DNA of 64,000 nt from Orlajensenia sp037404875 (GCF_037404875.1 NZ_JBBELO010000034.1:62001-126000); one strand, 5' to 3'; counted from the stretch's first letter, positions 26,367 to 34,364 are shown. The notes: generated by a model not told the origin, from the sequence alone. Numbers and translations are program-made.

Positions 26367-26857
26367 TGGCCGTCGAGAGTCCGGGCACCGTTCAACACGA
26401 CGGCGAAGGCCGCCGGGCCGAAGCGATCGGTGAGGTCATCGAGGGCGTCGCCGTGCTCGAGCGGGACCTGGCCGCAACGCGACGCGTGCCATTCGCGGGC
26501 CTGGTGCTGGGTCGGTCCCAACTCGAAGTGCTCTTCGCGCTCGCGCACGGCGGTGGGCCGATCACGCCCGGCGCGCTGGCAGCACGCCTGGGCGTCACGG
26601 CCGGCGCGATGACCCAGATCCTGGAGGCCCTGCAGGCGTTCGGCCTCGTGGACTCGGCTCCCAATCCGAACGACGCCCGCTCGCGGCACATCGTCCTCAC
26701 AGCATCAGCCCGAGCGGAAGTGGTGCGCTTCGAGCGAGACTACGTGAAGGCGCTTTCGCCCCGCTTCGCCGTTCTCGACGACGGCGAACTCAGCACCCTC
26801 GCGCACCTGTTACGTCGATTGAAGGAGACACCATGGACTCATCCGCCGTCTTCGTGA
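26366..26857 (+). CDS. MarR-family transcriptional regulator
   Basis: Protein of 163 aa. The winged helix includes ITPGALAARLGVTAGAMTQI and the wing DSAPNPNDARSRHIVLTASA. There is no Cys, so it is probably ligand-gated rather than thiol-gated. The ATG overlaps the stop of the upstream gene (TGATG), giving translational coupling; a GTG 3 nt earlier is an alternative. It probably binds the CTTTAGA-C-TCTAAAG palindrome upstream of the operon. Confidence 0.87.
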   Translation: MAVESPGTVQHDGEGRRAEAIGEVIEGVAVLERDLAATRRVPFAGLVLGRSQLEVLFALAHGGGPITPGALAARLGVTAGAMTQILEALQAFGLVDSAPNPNDARSRHIVLTASARAEVVRFERDYVKALSPRFAVLDDGELSTLAHLLRRLKETPWTHPPSS

Positions 26858-27702
26858 CCGGTGCCACCGGCATCGTCGGCTCGTCCGTCACCGAACACCT
26901 CCTCGCCCGTGGACAGCGCGTCGTCGCCGCGGTGCGCGGGGCAGCCGACGCCGGGCGCGTGCCGGTCGGCGCCGAGATCCGTCAGTTCGAGTTCGGATCG
27001 AGCGATGCCGAGCTCGATGCCGCGCTCCAGGGCTGCGATCGCCTCTTCCTGATGCGGCCGCCCGCCATCGAAGATGTGAAGACCTACCTCTTCCCCCTCG
27101 TCGATGCCGCCAAGAGGTGCGGCATCCGCCAGATCGTCTTCCTCTCCCTCCAAGGCGTTCAGGGCAATCGCAAGACGCCGCACTACGCCCTCGAGCAGTA
27201 CCTGAAGACGACGGATGCGCCCTACACCTCGCTGCGGCCGAACTTCTTCATGCAGAACCTGTCCAGCACCTATCGCGACGACATCCGCGACCGTGATGAG
27301 ATCTACCTGCCCGCAGGGCGCGCGCTCACGGCGCTCATCGACGCGCGTGACATCGGCCGGGTCGCGGCCGTCGTGCTCAGCCAGCCCGGACACCTGCGAA
27401 AGGCGTACACGCTCTCCGGCGAGCAGACCCTCGGGTATGGAAAGGTCGCCCGCATCCTCAGCGAGGTGCTCGGTCGCACCATCCGCTATGCGCGACCGAG
27501 CGAGAAGGAGTACCTCGCGCGACTCGCGGCAGAGGGTCGGCCGGCCGACTACGTCGAGGTGCAGAAGATGATCTACCGGGTCGTGCGCTTCAACATCTCG
27601 GCGCTGCCGAACCGTGCCGTGCGCAAGCTGACCGGACAGCCGGCGACGACGTTCCGGCAGTTCGCCCTCGACAACCGAGCCGTCTGGGAGCGCGGAGCAT
27701 AA
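26833..27702 (+). CDS. NmrA-like NAD(P)H-binding protein (atypical SDR)
   Basis: Protein of 289 aa. N-terminal FVTGATGIVGSSVTEHLL is the nucleotide-binding GxxGxxG; the rest resembles NmrA/QorB-type proteins (LRPNFFMQNL, then DARDIGRVAAVVL). QorB-like members reduce quinones; NmrA-like members act as redox sensors, and sequence does not decide. The start lies 25 bp inside the marR gene and is set by AGGAGA before ATG. Confidence 0.86.
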   Translation: MDSSAVFVTGATGIVGSSVTEHLLARGQRVVAAVRGAADAGRVPVGAEIRQFEFGSSDAELDAALQGCDRLFLMRPPAIEDVKTYLFPLVDAAKRCGIRQIVFLSLQGVQGNRKTPHYALEQYLKTTDAPYTSLRPNFFMQNLSSTYRDDIRDRDEIYLPAGRALTALIDARDIGRVAAVVLSQPGHLRKAYTLSGEQTLGYGKVARILSEVLGRTIRYARPSEKEYLARLAAEGRPADYVEVQKMIYRVVRFNISALPNRAVRKLTGQPATTFRQFALDNRAVWERGA

Positions 27703-27711
27703 CGCGCCTCG

Positions 27712-28356
27712 CTAAGTGTTCGGCCTGCCGACCCCGCTGGGACCCGGATGGTGTATGCGCACGGCGTCGACGACGAGCTGCAACAGGCGCATCGTCTGTT
27801 CGGAGTCACCCTCGGCCGCCGTCGCGAGGAAGACGCCCAGAAGCATCGCCGTGAGGTCGTCGGCACGCACGTCGTGCCGCAGCACGCCGGCCGTCCGCCC
27901 GGCCGAGAGGATTTTCTCGACGGCTCCCGTGATGCGTTGCCGGGTGGATGCCGTCACGATCGTGCCCGTGTTCAGTCCGGCGCGAAGAGGCTCGGCCAGC
28001 CCGCGTTTCGCGGCGACGAACCCCGCGTAGTGCTCCATCCAGGCGATGAGCGCGACCTCGGGCGACGCGTGCGCCAGCACGGTGTCGGCCTTCCGGACCA
28101 CGTCGTCCAGTTCGGCTGCGTAGACCTCCTCGATGAGCGACTCGCGGGTCGGAAAGTGCCGATAGAGGGTTCCGATGCCCACGCCGGCCTCGCGGGCGAT
28201 GTTCTCGAGCGCAATGGGTTCGCCGGCTCGAGCGAAAGCGTCGCGGGCGACCTCGACGAGCTTCTGACGGTTGCGCCGGGCGTCGCTGCGAAGGGGCCGG
28301 GCAGCATCCGCCTCGTGAGGTGAAGCACCGACGGCATGGTTCGGTTTCGGACTCAA
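27712..28356 (-). CDS. TetR-family transcriptional regulator
   Basis: Protein of 214 aa. The helix-turn-helix region reads IALENIAREAGVGIGTLYRHF (about residues 48-68), a strong TetR signature. The first in-frame start is TTG at 28356, preceded by GGAGG at wide spacing; no better start is available. It is divergent from a DUF2316 gene, with two near-identical operator-like palindromes in the 124-bp gap, so it probably represses both itself and that gene. Confidence 0.86.
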   Translation of the reverse strand: MSPKPNHAVGASPHEADAARPLRSDARRNRQKLVEVARDAFARAGEPIALENIAREAGVGIGTLYRHFPTRESLIEEVYAAELDDVVRKADTVLAHASPEVALIAWMEHYAGFVAAKRGLAEPLRAGLNTGTIVTASTRQRITGAVEKILSAGRTAGVLRHDVRADDLTAMLLGVFLATAAEGDSEQTMRLLQLVVDAVRIHHPGPSGVGRPNT

Positions 28357-28358
28357 TC

Positions 28359-28372
28359 CGGAGACACCTCCG
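28359..28372. promoter_or_regulatory. TetR-type operator copy A (CGGAGACACCTCCG)
   Basis: CGGAG and CTCCG flank 4 nt. The same unit, with one change in the spacer, recurs 32 bp away, followed in both cases by a YTTCAT extension. Confidence 0.65.
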
Positions 28373-28390
28373 TTTCATGCTAGAGTTATA

Positions 28391-28404
28391 CGGAGAAACC
28401 TCCG
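28391..28404. promoter_or_regulatory. TetR-type operator copy B (CGGAGAAACCTCCG)
   Basis: Second 14-bp inverted repeat, three helical turns from copy A. AT-rich TAGAGTTATA between the copies probably carries the divergent -10 boxes. Confidence 0.65.
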
Positions 28405-28480
28405 CTTCATCATGGTCTCACATGAACGACCGGAGTCGGGGCCTCAGTCGCCCCGTGGAGATGACGGAAGGAAGGCATCG

Positions 28481-28795
28481 ATGACGCTGAATGCAGAAGA
28501 GCGCGCCAGGACGAGTAACGAATTGCGGGCGAACCTCGAGCTGAGCGGATTGACGGTCGACGAGGTGATGGCGGACGTGCAGTTCACGCCGCACCGGCTC
28601 GAGCGTTCCCTGAGCGTGGCAGAAGAGAGCGACCCCGTCGACGTCTGGGAGTTGAGGGACTACCTCGACCGGGTAATTCTGGACGCGGGCGGCCGACCCG
28701 CGCCGTACACGGTGCTGACGGCCGGCTCGCGGCTGCGCGCGCGGATGTGGTTCTCGCTCCGCACGCCCCCACGTCACGCGCCGCGCGTCGTCTGA
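28481..28795 (+). CDS. DUF2316 family protein
   Basis: Protein of 104 aa resembling DUF2316 members: MTLNAEERARTSNELRANLE, then LSGLTVDEVMADVQFTPHRL and DPVDVWELRDYLDR. The fold appears helical and helix-turn-helix-like, but no function is established. The ATG is preceded by GGAAGGAAGG. Its neighbour is a divergent TetR regulator with shared operators, which suggests both belong to one regulatory unit. Confidence 0.82.
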   Translation: MTLNAEERARTSNELRANLELSGLTVDEVMADVQFTPHRLERSLSVAEESDPVDVWELRDYLDRVILDAGGRPAPYTVLTAGSRLRARMWFSLRTPPRHAPRVV

Positions 28796-28799
28796 CCGA

Positions 28800-29144
28800 C
28801 TACGAAGCGAGCATCCACACGAGAGCCAGGGCGTTCGCGACGGCCACGACGGCGGGGCCGAGCGTTTTCACCCGATCATGGATCAGGCCGCCGATGATGG
28901 CGTCGCCAGCCTGCACGATGATCATGGCGATCGCGACAGCGGATTGAAAGGCCACCGAGGCGGTGAAGACGGCTACGACGGCGACGACGAGCAGCGCCGC
29001 ACTTCGCGCCAGGGCGTACAGAGAGGGAGCGCGCGTGTCTGTGGAAGCCGATCGTGCGCCGGCGAGGGCGTAGGCCCCGCTGACGAGTGCGCTGAGAAGT
29101 GTCACGACGGCGCAGACCCAGAACGACACGGAAGAGATGGGCAC
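28800..29144 (-). CDS. Four-helix integral membrane protein, unknown function
   Basis: Protein of 114 aa with about four hydrophobic segments: residues 5-28, 44-66, 68-88 and 95-112. I do not recognise a named family with confidence; the layout resembles small DUF4267-like membrane proteins. It ends 4 bp from the DUF2316 stop, convergently. Composition matches neighbouring genes, so it is probably a genuine resident gene. Confidence 0.65.
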   Translation of the reverse strand: MPISSVSFWVCAVVTLLSALVSGAYALAGARSASTDTRAPSLYALARSAALLVVAVVAVFTASVAFQSAVAIAMIIVQAGDAIIGGLIHDRVKTLGPAVVAVANALALVWMLAS

Positions 29145-29254
29145 CGTTCCAGCCTAGGACCGAGGCGGCAGGGGCAGACACAGCGAAGGTGGCGTGCCCG
29201 TCGGGTGTCGCCGGCGTCTTCCGGTGCCGCGCCGGTCCGTGCCATCATTCGGTG

Positions 29255-30454
29255 ATGCCCACTTCCCTCGATCCGCCTGAGAGCGGCGCGTGGCGGCCGG
29301 GCACTGTACGGGATGCCGCGGGCGGCATCGTCGCCCTGACCATCGCCACCTTCCTCGCCGTGACGACGGAGATGGTGCCGGTGGGCCTGCTCCCACTGAT
29401 CGGCAAGGGTCTCGAGGTCTCGGAGCCGACGGCGGGGCTGCTGGTGACCGTGTACGCGTTCATGGTGGCCGCGCTCGCCGTGCCGCTGACACTGTGGACG
29501 GCGCGGCTGCCGCGCAAAGGCATGCTGCTCGGCACGCTCATCGCCTACACGGTGAGCAACGCGATCGTCTGGCTGGCACCCGACTTCGCGCTCGTTGCCG
29601 TGGGCCGCGCAGTGGGCGGCCTCTCACACGCGCTGTTCTTCTCCCTCAGCATCGGCTACGCGGCCCGGCTGGTTCAGCCGGCATTCACGGGCCGGGCGCT
29701 CGCGCTCGTCACGGCCGGAGCATCCGCCGGCTTCGTGCTCGGGGTTCCGCTGTCGACCTCGCTCGGCACGGCACTCGGATGGCGCAACGCCTTTCTCGTG
29801 CTCGCGGTCGTATGCGCACTCACGGTCGTGCTCGTCGCGCTTCTTTTGCCGGCCGTACCCGGCGGGGGCGGCATCGCGGAAGACGAGGGCCGCGGAGTGC
29901 GCCGAGGCCGCCTGGCGCTCGTGAGCGCCACGAACGCCGTCGTCTACCTCGGGCAGAACTGCGTCTACACCTATGTCTCAGTGCTTCTTCTCGCCGCCGG
30001 GCTCGCTGCGGCCGGTGTCGGGCCCGTGCTGCTCGGCATCGGCGCCCTCGGCCTGCTCGGAACCTGGTTCGCCGGAGTGTGGCTCGACCGCAGACCGCGG
30101 CTGACCGTGCTCATCGTGCTCAGCACCGTCGTTGTCGGGCTCCTCCTGTTGGGCTTCGTCTTTCCCGCCCTCATCGCGGTGCTGGTGGCCGGTGCCCTGT
30201 GGGGCGCTGGATTCGGTGGAGTCGCATCCGTCTTCCAAACGGCCGCCATCCGTACGCAGGGCGCATCGCCCGACATCGTTGGAGCACTGGTCAACGCGAC
30301 GGCGAACATCGGCATCGGCGGGGGAGCGGCGCTCGGAGGCGCGGTGCTCGCCGGTTTCGGACTGGGCTGGCTGCCGTTCGTCGGCGCCGCGCTCGTTCTT
30401 GTGGGGATCGTCGCGGTGCTGGTGGGCAAAAGGGCTTTCCCGGCGGCGCCGTAG
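29255..30454 (+). CDS. MFS transporter, DHA1-type drug/sugar efflux
   Basis: Protein of 399 aa with 12 predicted membrane helices. The loop 2-3 region (LWTARLPRKGMLLGTL), FVLGVPLSTSLGTALGWRNAF (motif C region of drug:H+ antiporters) and GALWGAGFGGVASVFQ match the DHA1 arabinose-efflux/chloramphenicol-type group. Substrate is unknown. The ATG at 29255 follows an adjacent GTG; no ribosome binding site is clear. Confidence 0.88.
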   Translation: MPTSLDPPESGAWRPGTVRDAAGGIVALTIATFLAVTTEMVPVGLLPLIGKGLEVSEPTAGLLVTVYAFMVAALAVPLTLWTARLPRKGMLLGTLIAYTVSNAIVWLAPDFALVAVGRAVGGLSHALFFSLSIGYAARLVQPAFTGRALALVTAGASAGFVLGVPLSTSLGTALGWRNAFLVLAVVCALTVVLVALLLPAVPGGGGIAEDEGRGVRRGRLALVSATNAVVYLGQNCVYTYVSVLLLAAGLAAAGVGPVLLGIGALGLLGTWFAGVWLDRRPRLTVLIVLSTVVVGLLLLGFVFPALIAVLVAGALWGAGFGGVASVFQTAAIRTQGASPDIVGALVNATANIGIGGGAALGGAVLAGFGLGWLPFVGAALVLVGIVAVLVGKRAFPAAP

Positions 30455-30459
30455 CCGGG

Positions 30460-30828
30460 TCAGTCGGCTGCGGCCGGTGACGGATCGGTCGCCTTCTTCG
30501 ACTTCTGCCACGGCCAGTAACCCGTGATCTCGAGCTCGAGCGAGAAGCTCAGGAAGGTACGGATGAGCACGATGATGCCGAGCACGGCGACACTCTCGAG
30601 TGTTGGAGTGACGGCGACCGTGCGGATGATGTCTGCCGCCACCAGGAATTCCAGGCCGAGAAGGATGGAGCGGCCGAGGCGGCGGCGGAAGGCCGTGTAG
30701 CGATCCTTGCCGGCTTGGGGGCGGATGAGAGCCGAGACCAGGGCAACGACGGCGCCCACGACGATGGCGGCGACCCCGAGCGCGTCGATGACCTTGCCGA
30801 TGCCCTCGATGACGGATGCGAAGTCCAC
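30460..30828 (-). CDS. DUF1622 family membrane protein
   Basis: Protein of 122 aa with three hydrophobic segments. GLEFLVAADIIRTV and IVLIRTFLSFSLELEITGYWPW are the conserved DUF1622 blocks. Function is unknown. It converges on the MFS gene with a 5-bp gap. The GTG start has a CATAGT box 6 nt upstream. Confidence 0.85.
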   Translation of the reverse strand: MDFASVIEGIGKVIDALGVAAIVVGAVVALVSALIRPQAGKDRYTAFRRRLGRSILLGLEFLVAADIIRTVAVTPTLESVAVLGIIVLIRTFLSFSLELEITGYWPWQKSKKATDPSPAAAD

Positions 30829-30834
30829 GGTTCA

Positions 30835-30840
30835 ACTATG
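30835..30840 (-). promoter_or_regulatory. -10 box CATAGT, leaderless start of the DUF1622 gene
   Basis: On the minus strand CATAGT is followed by TGAACC and then GTG at 30828. Confidence 0.45.
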
Positions 30841-30911
30841 GACGTGCGCTGGCCTCTGACGGCGGCGACAGACCGCGAGCGGCGGAAGAGCCCGTCGTCA
30901 CACCCCCGCCG

Positions 30912-31655
30912 TCACACCACGCCGTTGAGGATGAGGCGTTCAGCGAGGGTCCATGTCGTCGTCGTGGCGAGGTAGATGCCCGCCGCCAGCGGCAGGAACA
31001 GTGCGAACACCGCGGTCAGGAGTGGTGCATAGCTCAGGGCGGCCGCCACGCGGGAGCTTGCGGGGTCGGTAGCGCTACCCCGAGTGGTCGCGGCCTGTGG
31101 CAGGCCCAGAAAGCGTCGACTGAGCAGAGCCACCGCGACGAGTACGGCGAGGAGAGCCGCGAATGCCGTGATGGTCGGCCATCCGAGGGCTCCACCTGCC
31201 ACGGCTCCCGCGAACGATGAGCCGAGCGGCACACCGTTCAGAGTGCCCGTCAGCAGTGCATTCGCGTGTCCACTGATGACCGGATGGCTGAAGAGACCGT
31301 AGATGAGGCTGATCACCGGCGCCTGCGCCAGCAGGGGCAGGCATCCGGCGAGGGGAGACGCGTTCTCCGCGCTGTAGAGTTCGGCGAGCTTGCGCCGCAA
31401 CTCATCGGGACGGGTGCCGTAGCGCCTGCGCAGTTCGGCGATACGCGGGGCCAGTCGCGTGCGGATGCGCGCGGCACGCGCCTGCGAGACGCCGACCGGA
31501 ATGAGGGCGGTGCGCACGATGATCGTCACGAGGACGATCGCGAGCGCCGCGCTCGCCGTGCCGGCGAGGGGCACGAGGGTGTTGCTGAGTTGCAGCACGA
31601 CGCGGTAGGCCGCATCGAGCACGGCCGCGATGGGGCCGAAGTCGTAGATGTTCAT
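30912..31655 (-). CDS. YidC/Oxa1-family membrane insertase (second paralogue)
   Basis: Protein of 247 aa with five membrane segments. RTALIPVGVSQARAARIRTR, then PRIAELRRRYGTRPDELRRK and ENASPLAGCLPLLAQAPVI are YidC core motifs including the hydrophilic groove. It is shorter than the housekeeping YidC, which normally lies near rpmH/rnpA, and lacks the long C-terminal tail. It is probably a specialised insertase, co-transcribed with the DUF6412 gene upstream (93-bp gap). ATG at 31655 has AGAGGA upstream. Confidence 0.87.
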   Translation of the reverse strand: MNIYDFGPIAAVLDAAYRVVLQLSNTLVPLAGTASAALAIVLVTIIVRTALIPVGVSQARAARIRTRLAPRIAELRRRYGTRPDELRRKLAELYSAENASPLAGCLPLLAQAPVISLIYGLFSHPVISGHANALLTGTLNGVPLGSSFAGAVAGGALGWPTITAFAALLAVLVAVALLSRRFLGLPQAATTRGSATDPASSRVAAALSYAPLLTAVFALFLPLAAGIYLATTTTWTLAERLILNGVV

Positions 31656-31748
31656 GGGTGTCCTCTGGGTCGATGCGGATGTGGTCGTGTGACCGCGCAC
31701 CGATGAGGTGCCTTGCGCGCCCGAGGGCGAAGGCTCAGCGTGTGGCGA

Positions 31749-32018
31749 TCAGCGTGCCGCGCCCGGCGCCCGAGGACGCGAGTGTCCGGGCGCGTCAGGG
31801 TCGACCTGCGCCGAGAGCGGCGTCAGCGTGGCGGGCGCAGCCGTTCGCACAGGCGCGACGGCCGTCGCCGCCGCCGTCGAGGAGACGAGCCGAGCCGCGG
31901 CCGCAGCGATCGCGCAGACGGCCAGCAGCAGGGTGGCCGCCGCGAGCGTCGAGCCCTCGCCCGCCGCGGCCGTCGGCGCGGCCAGCGAGGGCAGAACGAG
32001 GGCGAAGCCGATGAGCAC
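31749..32018 (-). CDS. DUF6412-like small membrane protein
   Basis: Protein of 89 aa with two hydrophobic segments and a C-terminal tail ending DPDAPGHSRPRAPGAAR, the conserved end of DUF6412 proteins, which typically sit next to a yidC paralogue in actinobacteria. GTG at 32018 has GGAAGG 6 nt upstream; longer frames lack a ribosome binding site. I infer it is a partner or substrate of the adjacent YidC-like insertase. Confidence 0.72.
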   Translation of the reverse strand: MLIGFALVLPSLAAPTAAAGEGSTLAAATLLLAVCAIAAAAARLVSSTAAATAVAPVRTAAPATLTPLSAQVDPDAPGHSRPRAPGAAR

Positions 32019-32187
32019 GCGGAGCCTTCCGTGAGGATTCTTCGAGGCTACTGGCGACACAATCGATGCGCCAGAGTCCGCTCCGGTTCTTCGGCCGTGT
32101 GCGATCGGATTCGATCCTTGTGGAGCGGTCAGCGGCATCCGCTGACACAGCGCACGTCAGGGCCGTCTGGGGGCGGCGAGCCGCCAT

Positions 32188-32193
32188 TAGGCT
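32188..32193 (+). promoter_or_regulatory. -10 box TAGGCT, leaderless start of dcd
   Basis: TAGGCT is followed by GAGCGC and GTG at 32200; no ribosome binding site is present. Confidence 0.6.
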
Positions 32194-32199
32194 GAGCGC

Positions 32200-32805
32200 G
32201 TGCTTCTCTCCGACCACGACATCCGGGCCGACATCGCCGCCGACCGCATCCAGCTCTCGCCCTACGACGACGCCATGGTGCAGCCCTCGAGCATCGACGT
32301 GCGCCTGGACCGGTACTTCCGCCTGTTCGACAACCACAAGTACCCGTTCATCGACCCTGCCGAAGACCAGCCCGACCTCACGCACCTCGTCGAGGTGGGG
32401 GCGGACGAGCCGTTCATCCTGCATCCCGGCGAATTCGCGCTGGGCTCGACGTTCGAGGCCGTCGGGCTGCCCGACGACATCGCCGCGCGGCTCGAGGGCA
32501 AGAGCTCGCTCGGCCGGCTGGGTCTGCTCACGCATTCGACGGCGGGGTTCATCGACCCCGGATTCTCGGGGCACGTGACGCTCGAGCTCTCGAACGTCGC
32601 AACCCTGCCCATCAAGCTGTGGCCCGGCATGAAGATCGGCCAGATGTGCTTCTTCCGGCTCACGTCGCCGGCAGACAAGCCCTACGGCTCGGCCGAGTAC
32701 AGCTCGCGCTATCAGGGCCAGCGCGGCCCCACCGCATCCCGCTCGTTCCTCAACTTCCACCGCACCGACGTGACGGTGACGGATGCGGGTCGCGCCGGCG
32801 CCTGA
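32200..32805 (+). CDS. dcd: dCTP deaminase, probably bifunctional dUMP-forming
   Basis: Protein of 201 aa. LVQPSSIDVRLD-like start (here MVQPSSIDVRLDRYFR), RLEGKSSLGRLGLLTHSTAG with the catalytic Ser/Arg region, and HVTLELSNVA with the catalytic Glu are all intact. Overall it closely follows the Mycobacterium tuberculosis enzyme, which deaminates dCTP and hydrolyses the dUTP to dUMP; that dual activity is inferred by similarity. The Tyr/Gln nucleotide contacts SRYQGQRGPTASRS are present at the C-terminus. Confidence 0.94.
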   Translation: MLLSDHDIRADIAADRIQLSPYDDAMVQPSSIDVRLDRYFRLFDNHKYPFIDPAEDQPDLTHLVEVGADEPFILHPGEFALGSTFEAVGLPDDIAARLEGKSSLGRLGLLTHSTAGFIDPGFSGHVTLELSNVATLPIKLWPGMKIGQMCFFRLTSPADKPYGSAEYSSRYQGQRGPTASRSFLNFHRTDVTVTDAGRAGA

Positions 32806-32828
32806 CCCGCTGGGGCCACCGACCCGCC

Positions 32829-33075
32829 GTTCCCTGAGCCTGTCGAAGGGAACGACCACGCTGGGTCGCCGCGCTTCGACAAGCTCAGCGAACGATGGTC
32901 GGGTTCTGCACGACGTCGCGGTACCGGAGATGCTGTTCCCTGAGCCTGTCGAAGGGAACGGACCACGCTGGGTCGCCGCGCTTGGGCAGGCTCAGCGAAC
33001 GGGGGTCGAGTTCCGCACGACGTGGCGGTACCCGAGATGCTGTTCCCTGAGCCTGTCGAAGGGAACCGACCACGC
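32829..33075. repeat. Intergenic palindromic repeat cluster A (about 107-bp units)
   Basis: Two full and one partial copies of a unit of about 107 bp start at 32829, 32935 and 33042. Each opens with the palindrome centred on CCTGAGCCTGTCGAAGGG, flanked by GTT and AAC. Inside each full unit is a diverged inverted copy (CTTCGACAAGCTCAGCGAAC at about 32874; a changed version at about 32980). No gene is seen. The 3' ends of dcd and dps face this region. Confidence 0.85.
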
Positions 33076-33115
33076 AGAAATGGTGGGTGCGCCAGCCTGC
33101 GCACCCACCATTTCT
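33076..33115. terminator. 16-bp perfect hairpin between dcd and dps
   Basis: AGAAATGGTGGGTGCG pairs perfectly with 33100-33115 around an 8-nt loop. It lies between two convergent genes and could stop transcription from either side. Confidence 0.55.
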
Positions 33116-33128
33116 CCGTTCTCAGCGA

Positions 33129-33164
33129 GCCCGCACCCGCAGAAACTGCGTTCTCGGTGCGGGC
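33129..33164 (-). terminator. Hairpin just after dps
   Basis: GCCCGCACC with GGTGCGGGC, and inside them CGCAG-AAA-CTGCG, separated by a 5-nt bulge. It begins 8 nt beyond the dps stop codon. Confidence 0.6.
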
Positions 33165-33171
33165 GTGCGCC

Positions 33172-33717
33172 TTACTTGCTCGTGCGCGCCGTGCGGTTCT
33201 CGGCGCTGACCATCCAGGCGTACTGCTCGAGCCGCTCGATGATGGCGTGCAGCACGTCGGCGCTCGTCGGGTCCTCTTCGTCGACGTCGTCGTGCACGCG
33301 CCGCATCGTTCCGACGGTCGCCTCCAGGCGCTGGGTGATGAGGTCGACGGTCGCTGCGGTGTCAACCTCTCCGGAGGGGAACTCCGGCAGCGTCGTGGTG
33401 GCCGCCACGGTGTCGCTGCGTCCGTCGGGGGTCGCGTGCAGCGCGCGCAACCGCTCGGCGACGGTGTCGCTGAACTCGCGAGCGGCATCGATGATCTCGT
33501 CGAGCTGCAGATGCAGGTCGCGGAAGTTCTTGCCGACGACGTTCCAGTGCGCCTGCTTGCCCTGAAGGTGCAGCTCGATGAGGTCGACGAGCACCTCCTG
33601 CAGGTTGTCGGTCAGCTGCTTCGAGGCCTTGAAGCCCTTCTCGGCGTTCTGCCGGCGGGTCGGCTTGGCGCCGGCATCCTTCGGAGCCTGGGTCGTACGG
33701 TCGATGGTGGTCGTCAT
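33172..33717 (-). CDS. dps: Dps-family DNA-binding ferritin-like protein
   Basis: Protein of 181 aa. Ferroxidase-centre motif LQGKQAHWNVVGKNFRDLH followed by LQLDEIIDAA gives the inter-subunit His, Asp and Glu ligands. The N-terminal 35 residues are Lys/Arg-rich, suitable for DNA contact, and the C-terminus carries further basic residues. Dps stores iron with peroxide as oxidant and compacts DNA in stress. ATG has GGAGAAAGGAAA upstream. Confidence 0.92.
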   Translation of the reverse strand: MTTTIDRTTQAPKDAGAKPTRRQNAEKGFKASKQLTDNLQEVLVDLIELHLQGKQAHWNVVGKNFRDLHLQLDEIIDAAREFSDTVAERLRALHATPDGRSDTVAATTTLPEFPSGEVDTAATVDLITQRLEATVGTMRRVHDDVDEEDPTSADVLHAIIERLEQYAWMVSAENRTARTSK

Positions 33718-33833
33718 GTCGTTTCCTTTCTCCTCGCGGAACGTTACTCTGCGCGCATCCGGCCCGCTGAGGGTGGCGCCGACGACGCCCGTGCGCTAGT
33801 GGTGCCCGCAACGTGGCGGTAATGCGCGGTCGG

Positions 33834-33839
33834 TACACT
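33834..33839 (+). promoter_or_regulatory. -10 box TACACT, leaderless start
   Basis: TACACT is followed by CGGCGC and ATG at 33846. Confidence 0.6.
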
Positions 33840-33845
33840 CGGCGC

Positions 33846-34364
33846 ATGTTCCCCGAACGCGCCTCCGCCTTCACGAGCGCCCTCATCGCGAACGGCCCGA
33901 CAGCGGACTACCCCGCCCTCATGCGCCCGTTCGCCCGTCTCGTGGGTTCATGGGACGTTCGCGGCAGTCGTCTGGATGCCGCATCCGGCGAGTGGCGCGA
34001 TCGGCACTTCACCTGGGTGGTCGCCTACATCCTCGAGGGTCGCGCGGTGCAGGACCTCGAGGTCGTCGAGGGGCCCGGCGGAGTAGCCGAGACGGTCGCG
34101 ACCGCCGTTCGCGTCTACGACCCGGATGCCGGGCTCTGGCGGGTGAGCTTCTTCGCGCCGCGCACGGGCGAGTTCTGCCACCTCGTGGCGACGAGCCACC
34201 GCAACGGCATCCGGCAGGACGGCTCGCAGACCGACGAGCGGCCGATCCGCTGGAACTTCAGCGAGATCACCGACGACCGCTACGTGTGGGAGGGGTGGGT
34301 CTCCGATGACGGCGGCCAGACGTTCACCCTCACAGAGCGCAACGTCGGCACCCGACTGGCCTGA
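33846..34364 (+). CDS. Hypothetical lipocalin-like protein (DUF1579-type?)
   Basis: Protein of 172 aa. It has FARLVGSWDVRGSRLDAASG near the N-terminus, then alternating beta-strand patterns (VAYILEGRAVQDLEV, LWRVSFFAPRTGEF, WEGWVSDDGGQTFTLTERN). This resembles small beta-barrel proteins of the DUF1579 type, but the match is by impression only. The product looks cytosolic, without signal peptide. The leaderless -10 box supports this ATG over one 33 nt upstream. Confidence 0.6.
   Translation: MFPERASAFTSALIANGPTADYPALMRPFARLVGSWDVRGSRLDAASGEWRDRHFTWVVAYILEGRAVQDLEVVEGPGGVAETVATAVRVYDPDAGLWRVSFFAPRTGEFCHLVATSHRNGIRQDGSQTDERPIRWNFSEITDDRYVWEGWVSDDGGQTFTLTERNVGTRLA

Noticed and set aside
25731..28795. 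Toxin-antitoxin or defence module among the small genes
   Set aside because: All genes here are recognisable redox proteins, regulators or DUF2316; none has nuclease, toxin or NTPase motifs.
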